Source: Halospina denitrificans (GTDB taxonomy: Bacteria; Pseudomonadota; Gammaproteobacteria; Pseudomonadales; Oleiphilaceae). From it: a stretch of 64,000 nt of DNA. Below are positions 58,432-64,000 of the stretch, piece by piece. A program made the translations under genes and the position numbers. Position 1 is the first letter of the stretch. Every line of letters begins with the position of its first letter. Under the pieces are notes generated by a model. It was given only the letters and a program-made list of their open reading frames with translations. It had not been told where the DNA came from and made no database searches. The stretch covers positions 186,001 to 250,000 of the forward strand of contig NZ_SOAX01000001.1 in assembly GCF_004364635.1 (NCBI RefSeq). Direction: 5' to 3'.

Positions 58432-59093
58432 TGTATCGCGTTAAGGAGGTGTTTGCGACGCTCCAGGGTGAAGGCGCCCAGGCCGGGCGCGTGGCCGTAT
58501 TCTGCCGGTTCAGCAAGTGCAACCTGTGGACCGGGCGGGAAGCGGATCGTCACCGGGCCGTATGCCAGTTCTGTGATACCGATTTTGTGGGCACGGATGG
58601 CCAGAATGGTGGTGAGTTTGAGACCCCTGAGGCGCTGGCGCGTCATGTGGCCGCTTTCTGGCCGGGCTCTTTCTCGGACGCTGAAAACCCCCTCGTGGTC
58701 TGCACGGGGGGGGAGCCGCTTCTGCAGCTTGATGGACCCATGGTCGAGGCTTTTCATGCCCAGGGACTCAGCGTGGCGGTTGAAACCAACGGAACACTTC
58801 CCGCCCCCGAGGGAATTGACTGGCTCTGCATGAGTCCAAAAGCGGGGACGACCATCGTGATTGAGGAATGCGATGAGCTGAAGCTGGTCTATCCCCAGGA
58901 GGGTCAGGATCCGGCTGACTATGACCACATCCGTGCATCCGAGCGGTTTATTGCCCCCATGGCCTCACCGCAGGTCATCAGCGGCGCGGATGCATTCAGG
59001 GATGCCAATACCCGGCAAGCGATTGAGTTCTGTCTGGCTCACCCGCAATGGCGTCTGAGTGTCCAGATGCATAAGATGGTGGGAATTGACTGA
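58431..59093 (+). CDS. queE: 7-carboxy-7-deazaguanine synthase (radical SAM)
   Basis: Radical-SAM enzyme that forms 7-carboxy-7-deazaguanine from carboxytetrahydropterin. The 220-residue protein begins [20 protein letters not shown] and has the modified cluster motif in CRFSKCNLWTG...CQFCDTDF with an expanded cysteine spacing, seen in gammaproteobacterial QueE. CTGGEPLLQ is the SAM-contact region. Its ATG overlaps the queC stop by 1 base. Confidence 0.95.
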   Translation: MYRVKEVFATLQGEGAQAGRVAVFCRFSKCNLWTGREADRHRAVCQFCDTDFVGTDGQNGGEFETPEALARHVAAFWPGSFSDAENPLVVCTGGEPLLQLDGPMVEAFHAQGLSVAVETNGTLPAPEGIDWLCMSPKAGTTIVIEECDELKLVYPQEGQDPADYDHIRASERFIAPMASPQVISGADAFRDANTRQAIEFCLAHPQWRLSVQMHKMVGID

Positions 59094-59096
59094 ATC

Positions 59097-59123
59097 AAAA
59101 AAGCCGGCCTTGTGGGCCGGCTT
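59097..59123. terminator. Terminator between queE and the lipoprotein gene
   Basis: AAGCCGGCC (59101-59109) and GGCCGGCTT (59115-59123) form a perfect 9-base stem with a 5-base loop. On the minus strand it is followed by T6 (59102-59097), a good terminator for the lipoprotein gene; it also lies just after queE. Confidence 0.8.
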
Positions 59124-59133
59124 TAAGCGTTAA

Positions 59134-59155
59134 GAAAGCGTAATACGACGCTTTC
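59134..59155. terminator. Second hairpin past the lipoprotein gene
   Basis: GAAAGCG (59134-59140) pairs with CGCTTTC (59149-59155). It lies 15 bases past the end of the lipoprotein gene and 11 bases from the stronger terminator; it could back that terminator up. Confidence 0.4.
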
Positions 59156-59169
59156 CTGAGTCCGCCTTT

Positions 59170-59466
59170 TTACTCTTTACCGGTTGCCCGATCGAGCATC
59201 CGGCGAGCACGCTCGTTAGCTTCTTCAGCCGACTGCTCGGCGTTCTTTGCACGCTCCAGAGCTTCCTGTGCCAGATCGTAGGCTTCGTCGGCCCGTGTCT
59301 GGGCACTGTCCGCACTGCTCTGTGCACCGTCAGCCGTATTCTGGGCATCGGTAGCGGTGTCCATGGCGTCGTCAGCAGTGTCCATCGCGTCCCCATTCTG
59401 CTGGGAAGCACAACCAGTTGCCACTACTGTAGCCATGGCAATTCCTGCGAGCGTCAGTTTTTTCAT
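59170..59466 (-). CDS. Major outer-membrane (Lpp/OprI-like) lipoprotein
   Basis: 98-residue lipoprotein. The signal peptide ends with the lipobox VVATGC (Cys at about residue 19). Residues 25-90 are a long Ala-rich heptad-like coiled coil (repeats of A-D-x-A-x-x-A type). Unlike Lpp, whose C-terminal Lys is linked to peptidoglycan, this one ends ATGKE, with Lys penultimate. An L,D-transpeptidase gene lies next upstream on the same strand. A structural envelope role is inferred. Confidence 0.88.
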   Translation of the reverse strand: MKKLTLAGIAMATVVATGCASQQNGDAMDTADDAMDTATDAQNTADGAQSSADSAQTRADEAYDLAQEALERAKNAEQSAEEANERARRMLDRATGKE

Positions 59467-59543
59467 GTTTGTCCCCTTTTTTGGTCGGGTTATTAATGAC
59501 CCGGATCAGTGTAGCAAAGTCACAATGTGTGAAAACCGTTTTT

Positions 59544-60059
59544 TTACGGCCTGATCTCAATAGGTGTACCCGTTGTAACCCGGGTCCAGATTTCGTCCAT
59601 GGCTTCGTTGGTGACGGAGATGCAGCCGTCCGTCCAGTCCAGCCCCGGGAACGCGAAGGACCACTTATCCGCCTCGTTGGGAAGACCGTGGATCATGATG
59701 TTGCCGCCCGGCTCCAACCCCCAGGACTCGGCCTGGCGCCGATCCTCTTCGTTGGGATAGGAAATATGGATGGACTTGTAGAAGTCACTGCCGGGGTTGC
59801 GCCAGTCGAGGATATAGCGCCCCTCCGGGGTACGGTTATCGCCGGCGGACAGTTTGTGGCCTTCCGGCTCCTGGCCCAGTGATACCCGGTAGCTTCGGAC
59901 CCGTTCGCCATTGCGGATGAGGTGAAGTTCGCGTTCGCTCTTGAGCACCAGAACCTTGTCCACGGAGTCCACGGACTCCAGCTTCACGGGCTGGACGTCC
60001 GCCGCAACAGGCTGTATGGCGAGGGCAGTAATGAGGATCAGCAGGCAGCGTCTGAACAT
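59544..60059 (-). CDS. L,D-transpeptidase (YkuD family)
   Basis: 171-residue exported enzyme; a signal peptide covers about residues 1-20. The catalytic domain has IMIHGLP (His) and DWTDGCISVTN (the S/TxGCI/V catalytic Cys motif). Family members cross-link peptidoglycan or attach Lpp to it. No LysM or other binding domain is present. It lies 77 bases upstream of the Lpp-like gene. Confidence 0.93.
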   Translation of the reverse strand: MFRRCLLILITALAIQPVAADVQPVKLESVDSVDKVLVLKSERELHLIRNGERVRSYRVSLGQEPEGHKLSAGDNRTPEGRYILDWRNPGSDFYKSIHISYPNEEDRRQAESWGLEPGGNIMIHGLPNEADKWSFAFPGLDWTDGCISVTNEAMDEIWTRVTTGTPIEIRP

Positions 60060-60083
60060 GGCACTTTCCAGTGGTTGTTGCTC

Positions 60084-60797
60084 TCAACCGGCGCTTGAAC
60101 GTGAATGGCCGGAAAGCCCGGCCAGTGCCGGCAGGGGCATCAGTGTAATATCTCCACCCCTGTACAGTGTATCAATCCAGATGCGGTTTGACGCGGAAAT
60201 CGGTTGTTCACAGGAGACGTGCCCGTGAACCACCCGTGTCACATGGCGGACGGGCGGGATCATTTCCGGGGACCGCAGGGCCTGCTGGTAATCGTGACGA
60301 TCCCAGACCAGCTCGTTCCATTGATCATCCTCGAGAGGCACTTCCTGGATCGTCCGCCAGTCCGAGGGGGCCGTGGCGTGAACAATGCCAACAGGGCCCC
60401 GCGCCGTTTCCACGGTAACGGCGAGTGCCAGGTGCTGGTGCAGCAATCTGGCCTGATAGGTTTTCTCGGGTGCGGGCTGACGGTAGAACCAGGCCCCGCC
60501 ATTGTGCTCGTGGATCGGGCGCCAGCGGGGATTCGAAAGCGCGTCCAGCAGCATGAGCTCATGATTGCCCATGACACTGAAGAACCAGCGTTCCTCAAGA
60601 AGCTGGATCAGTTCCGCGCTATGGTCGCCGCGGTCAATCAGGTCTCCCAGCGCAAACAGGCGGTCCTCGCCCGTTTTGAAGTGCTGCTTCCTCAGGTGCT
60701 GTTCAAGCCGGTCGATCTGACCATGAAGGTCACTGACGACAAAATCCCGACCGCGCTGGTTACGGCGAAAGTGGCGGTGCTGTGCAAGGTGATGCAT
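60084..60797 (-). CDS. Metallophosphatase (PP1/ApaH-like serine/threonine phosphatase family)
   Basis: 237-residue calcineurin-fold enzyme. Metal-site motifs are VVSDLHG (GDxHG-type), ALGDLIDRGDHS (GDxxDRG) and VMGNHELM (GNHE), with VVHGHVSCEQ (GH) near the C-terminus. This resembles PrpA/PrpB-type bacterial phosphatases or diadenosine tetraphosphatase relatives; substrate unknown. Confidence 0.9.
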   Translation of the reverse strand: MHHLAQHRHFRRNQRGRDFVVSDLHGQIDRLEQHLRKQHFKTGEDRLFALGDLIDRGDHSAELIQLLEERWFFSVMGNHELMLLDALSNPRWRPIHEHNGGAWFYRQPAPEKTYQARLLHQHLALAVTVETARGPVGIVHATAPSDWRTIQEVPLEDDQWNELVWDRHDYQQALRSPEMIPPVRHVTRVVHGHVSCEQPISASNRIWIDTLYRGGDITLMPLPALAGLSGHSRSSAG

Positions 60798-60857
60798 GCG
60801 TCTGCCTGTACCGCATCGGTTTCATCCCGGATGCCCGTAACCTAACAGCCAGAGCGT

Positions 60858-61244
60858 TCAGAAGGAACCGACTCCTGCCGGGTCCTTCACCCGGTAACCA
60901 GCGGCGCTGAGCTGCTGGCGAACCTTTTGGAGCTGGTCTTCGGGCACGAGCCCGTAAGCGCCGTCGCCGGAGGGGAGCGGCACGAAAGCAATGCCACTGT
61001 TGCGCAGATCCTGTGCCAGTTCCGGAAGCACGGGATCCCCGGTCATGATGTACAGGCACTGCCATCCCGTGCTGCTGTCAGTGGCCTTCAATTCCAGTGT
61101 CTGGTCACAGATCAGTGACAGGAAACCACCGGTGCGTCCAATCCAGTAGTAGGGGGTCCGGAATACTTCCGGCGGTATAAGGTCCGTGCTCTTGAGTTGA
61201 TGGACAGCAAAGGTGGTGTCCAGAACAATAACCTCAGCGGTCAT
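60858..61244 (-). CDS. Small protein of unknown function (possibly ACT-like)
   Basis: 128-residue soluble protein starting MTAEVIVLDTTFAVHQLKS. The layout of short strands with a final LVPEDQLQKVRQQLSAAGY helix suggests an ACT-like ligand-binding fold, but this is a guess. The ATG at 61244 has GGAGA ahead of it; a few extra in-frame residues upstream look untranslated. Divergent from the antiporter gene. Confidence 0.7.
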   Translation of the reverse strand: MTAEVIVLDTTFAVHQLKSTDLIPPEVFRTPYYWIGRTGGFLSLICDQTLELKATDSSTGWQCLYIMTGDPVLPELAQDLRNSGIAFVPLPSGDGAYGLVPEDQLQKVRQQLSAAGYRVKDPAGVGSF

Positions 61245-61439
61245 AGGGGGTTTCTCCGGATACAATAAACAGGCACATTAAATAGGGTAAGCCATGAGCT
61301 TAGACGCATAAGCGTACTATCCGTGCCATTGAAACGGAAATGTTTCGATTCTGCATCCTCCATCTTTAAAGTCAGGTAAAACCGATGTGGATGCTGTCGC
61401 ATTCCGCAACATTCATGCTGTTCAGGGGGACGACAGGAC

Positions 61440-63179
61440 TTGGCTACTGACCTGCTGCTGTTCATCGGCCTGCTGTTCAGCCTGAGTATCCTGCTCAGTC
61501 CACTGTCCAGTCGCATCGGCATGCCCATACTGCTGCTCTTCCTGGGGATCGGCATGCTGGCTGGCGAGGATGGACTGGGTGGCCTCCAGTTTGATGATTT
61601 TGAAACCGCCTTCCTCGTCGGCAACCTGGCCCTGGCGCTGATCCTGCTGGACGGCGGGCTCCGGACCCGGGCGGCGAGCTTCCGTGTCGGACTGCGTCCG
61701 GCCCTGGGGCTGGCCACCATAGGCGTCCTGCTGACAGCCGGTGTTACGGGGCTCGCCGCCTACTGGCTGTTTGAGCTGCCGCTGACGATCGCCCTGCTCA
61801 TGGGCGCCATTGTGTCCTCCACGGATGCCGCCGCCGTGTTCTCACTGCTGCAGGGGCGTGGCCTGCACCTCAATGACCGGGTCAGCGCCACGCTGGAAAT
61901 CGAGTCCGGCAGCAATGATCCGATGGCCATTTTCCTCACCCTGGTTCTGCTGTCGCTCGCGATGAACGCGGGCGATGGCCCCGTGCTCGAAACCCTGATG
62001 CTGTTTGTCCAGCAGTTCGGGTTGGGGGTTGTCGGTGGCTGGATTGGCGGGCGTGTCCTTGCGGCGATCATCAATCGTGTGCAGCTGGTTCCGGCCTTCT
62101 ACCCGTTGCTTGTGGCCGCCGGCGGGCTGGTGGTTTTCGGTGGCATCAATGCTCTGGGCGGCAGTGGTTTTCTGGCCATCTATCTCGCCGGTGTCATTCT
62201 CGGCAACCGGCGCATCCGGATGCTGCCGGCCGTGCTGCAGATGCACGATGGCCTGGCCTGGCTGGCCCAGATGGCACTCTTTCTGATTCTCGGGCTTCTG
62301 GCCACCCCCACCGAGCTGGCGGGGGTCTTCCTGCCGGGACTGGCGATCGCCGCCATCCTTATTCTTGTGGCACGCCCGGTGGCCGTGCTCCTGACGCTCT
62401 GGCCTTTCGGGTTTCACTTCAGGGAGCAGGTCTTTATCGGCTGGGTTGGGCTGCGGGGCGCGGTCCCGATTGTTCTGGCGCTCTTTCCGGTTATGGCCGG
62501 GGTTGAGCATGCCCATCTGTTGTTCAACATCGCCTTCTGCGTGGTTCTCGTGTCGCTGGTGGTCCAGGGCACCACACTGGCGCCGCTGGCGCACAGGCTC
62601 AAGCTGGAAGTGCCCATTGGGCCCGAACCACGGCGGCGTCTGCCGCTGGATCTGCCCACCACAGGGGATCATGAGCTCATGGTCTTTGAACTGCGCGGGG
62701 AACGCTGGGCCGAGCCCCTGCCCGTCGCCGAGCTGAAGTTGCCGCCGGGGGTTATCTGCTCCGGCGTATTCCGGGAGGGGGAGCTGGCAAGGGTTGAGGA
62801 AATTGCGGAGTTGCGCGCCGGCGATCTGGTCGCGGTTATGGCGTCTCCGGCCATGCTGGAAGATCTGAGCAAGGTCTTTGATACCCGTCCGCGCAAGAGC
62901 CCACTGGAGGATCGGCAGTTCTTCGGCGAGTTCGTTCTCAATGGCGATGCGACCGTGGGCGACGTGGAACTGTTCTACGGCATTGATATTTCCCGGTACG
63001 AACCGGACAAAAGCCTCTCCGCCTGTTTCCGCAAGGAACACGGTCACCCGGTTGTGGGTGATAAACTGCGCATGGGCCCGATCAAGCTGGTGGCCAAGTC
63101 GGTCGATGGCGATGAAGTGACCCGTGTCGGGCTGAATCTGCACAGCCCGCCCCACCCCCGAAATAAGGAGTCCGCATGA
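61440..63179 (+). CDS. K+/H+ antiporter of the CPA1/NhaP2 (CvrA) family
   Basis: 579-residue membrane antiporter, about twelve helices in residues 1-390, followed by a soluble TrkA-C-type domain. The catalytic-site motif GSNDPMAIFLTL is the CPA1 'ND' pattern and STDAAAVFSLL precedes it. Such antiporters expel K+ and help cell-volume control, complementing the Trk uptake genes earlier in the window. The start is a TTG at 61440 with AGGGGGA 9 bases upstream. The next gene overlaps by 4 bases. Confidence 0.92.
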   Translation: MATDLLLFIGLLFSLSILLSPLSSRIGMPILLLFLGIGMLAGEDGLGGLQFDDFETAFLVGNLALALILLDGGLRTRAASFRVGLRPALGLATIGVLLTAGVTGLAAYWLFELPLTIALLMGAIVSSTDAAAVFSLLQGRGLHLNDRVSATLEIESGSNDPMAIFLTLVLLSLAMNAGDGPVLETLMLFVQQFGLGVVGGWIGGRVLAAIINRVQLVPAFYPLLVAAGGLVVFGGINALGGSGFLAIYLAGVILGNRRIRMLPAVLQMHDGLAWLAQMALFLILGLLATPTELAGVFLPGLAIAAILILVARPVAVLLTLWPFGFHFREQVFIGWVGLRGAVPIVLALFPVMAGVEHAHLLFNIAFCVVLVSLVVQGTTLAPLAHRLKLEVPIGPEPRRRLPLDLPTTGDHELMVFELRGERWAEPLPVAELKLPPGVICSGVFREGELARVEEIAELRAGDLVAVMASPAMLEDLSKVFDTRPRKSPLEDRQFFGEFVLNGDATVGDVELFYGIDISRYEPDKSLSACFRKEHGHPVVGDKLRMGPIKLVAKSVDGDEVTRVGLNLHSPPHPRNKESA

Positions 63180-63640
63180 ACGCGCAGCACTGGAAAACCG
63201 AGCTTGGTCTTGAACCTCACCCCGAGGGTGGTTTTTACCGGCGATTCTTCGCCAGCCCGGTAACCGTGCGCACGGCCAACGGGGAGCGTCCGACCATGAC
63301 GGCGATCCATTACCTGCTGGAGCGAGGCCATTACAGCGCCTGGCACCGGCTGTGCAGCCATGAACTCTGGCACTGGCACGCGGGCGGACCGGTGATTGTC
63401 CATTGCGCCGGCCCGGAAGGGATTGCGAGCCACAAGCTGGGCAGCCAGAGCGAGCTGACACTGACCATTGAGCCCAATACCTGGTTTGCGGCGGAGCCCG
63501 CCCCGGAGACCGGCTTTGTTCTCGTGAGCTGCACCGTCAGTCCCGGGTTTGATTTTGAAGACTTTGAGTGGGGGGATCCCCGGGAACTGATGCGCGAATT
63601 CCCGGAAGATGAGGCCCTGATCCGGAGGCTTTCGCGGTGA
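63176..63640 (+). CDS. Cupin-fold protein (DUF985)
   Basis: 154-residue single-domain cupin. LGLEPHPEGGFYRRFF, LLERGHYSAWHRLCSHELWHWH and TWFAAEPA are the DUF985 features; the His residues could bind metal. Function unknown. It overlaps the antiporter by 4 bases (ATGA) and touches the next gene (TGATG), so all three are co-translated. Confidence 0.93.
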   Translation: MNAQHWKTELGLEPHPEGGFYRRFFASPVTVRTANGERPTMTAIHYLLERGHYSAWHRLCSHELWHWHAGGPVIVHCAGPEGIASHKLGSQSELTLTIEPNTWFAAEPAPETGFVLVSCTVSPGFDFEDFEWGDPRELMREFPEDEALIRRLSR

Positions 63641-64000
63641 TGGCCCCGATCCCGGTCCATCTCATCCTGGGCTTTCTTGGGGTTGGCAAGAGCACGGCCA
63701 TCCTGGACCTGCTCCGTCGCAAGCCGGCGGATGAGCACTGGGCGGTGCTGGTGAATGAGTTCGGTGAGGTGGGTGTGGATGGTGCCATCATGGAGGCCGA
63801 AGGCATTGCGGTTAAGGAAGTTCCGGGCGGTTGCATGTGCTGTGTGGCCGGGCTGCCCATGCAGGTCGCGCTGAACTGGCTGATCCGTCGCGAGAAGCCG
63901 GATCGTCTCCTGATTGAGCCCACCGGCCTGGGCCACCCCTCCCAGGTGATCGAGACCCTGACCGGGGAGTCCTACCAGGGCGTTCTCTCCATGGCGTCGA
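63640..64000 (+). CDS. CobW/COG0523-family GTPase, N-terminal part (runs off window)
   Basis: G3E P-loop GTPase, members of which act as metal-insertion chaperones (zinc, cobalt or iron). The first 120 residues show the Walker A GFLGVGKST, the metal-binding GGCMCC motif (CxCC) and the switch sequence LLIEPTGLGHPSQV. The start ATG overlaps the cupin stop; a GTG one codon earlier is possible. The metal served cannot be told from this part. Confidence 0.92.
   Translation, partial: MAPIPVHLILGFLGVGKSTAILDLLRRKPADEHWAVLVNEFGEVGVDGAIMEAEGIAVKEVPGGCMCCVAGLPMQVALNWLIRREKPDRLLIEPTGLGHPSQVIETLTGESYQGVLSMAS

Noticed and set aside
61842-63461. A 539-codon antisense frame over the antiporter and cupin
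   Set aside because: Composition is an artefact of the sense genes (Gln/Asn/His-rich), with no ribosome site or domain.

Overview
The window is the replication-origin region of a GC-rich gammaproteobacterium. The order rpmH/rnpA/yidD/yidC on the minus strand, then an origin with DnaA boxes, then dnaA, dnaN, recF and gyrB on the plus strand is classic. The following glyS-glyQ, lipid A acyltransferase, trkH-trkA-rsmB-fmt-def, LysM protein, dprA, tsaC, hemF and aroE order, with prlC plus a YheV-like gene and an aa3-oxidase cluster further on, resembles Pseudomonas and marine or halophilic relatives such as Marinobacter. Trk potassium uptake and a K+/H+ antiporter fit a salt-exposed organism. Genus level is inference from gene order and protein appearance only.

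Layout. 1-1033: leftward ribosomal protein/RNase P/membrane insertion block. 1034-1652: oriC. 1653-10101: dnaA, dnaN, recF, gyrB, with a UbiB-family kinase and a tandem GST/glutaredoxin-like protein inserted between dnaN and recF, and two parS-like palindromes inside recF. 10139-14223: an unknown protein with a weak Fur-like site, then glyS and glyQ (leftward). 14339-17087: lipid A acyltransferase and an Atm1-type ABC exporter. 17174-22828: trkH, trkA, rsmB, fmt, def (leftward). 23019-27648: LysM protein, dprA, tsaC, hemF, aroE. 27730-28355: a possible Hsp20 remnant and a gamma carbonic anhydrase. 28432-32871: oligopeptidase A, a zinc-ribbon protein and three minus-strand genes (solute-binding-like, DoxX, unknown).

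33067-40752 is an aa3-type cytochrome c oxidase cluster (coxB, coxA, coxC, a small DUF2909-like gene on the opposite strand, SURF1, a thioredoxin-fold protein, ctaA, ctaB, SCO); the usual copper chaperone ctaG/cox11 is not between coxA and coxC. 40841-46552 is a TetR-controlled RND pump operon with a near-perfect palindrome over its -10 box. 46576-48451 is an Old Yellow Enzyme plus TetR pair resembling nemRA. 48562-51127 holds a bacterial voltage-gated cation channel with an unusually acidic filter, a beta-lactamase-fold serine hydrolase and a small protein. 51178-51287 is a cruciform-forming intergenic repeat. 51312-57130 holds a lipoprotein, a large hybrid histidine kinase, a membrane protein and a CheY-like regulator.

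57175-64000 contains a small gene preceded by what looks like an attenuator, queC-queE, an Lpp-like lipoprotein, an L,D-transpeptidase, a metallophosphatase, a small unknown, a K+/H+ antiporter, a cupin and the start of a COG0523 GTPase. I saw no tRNA, rRNA, CRISPR array, prophage or intact insertion sequence. Most of the window is core genome; the items most worth a second look are the channel filter, the four-segment leader at 57473-57559, the cruciform repeat, and the kinase/GST pair between dnaN and recF.
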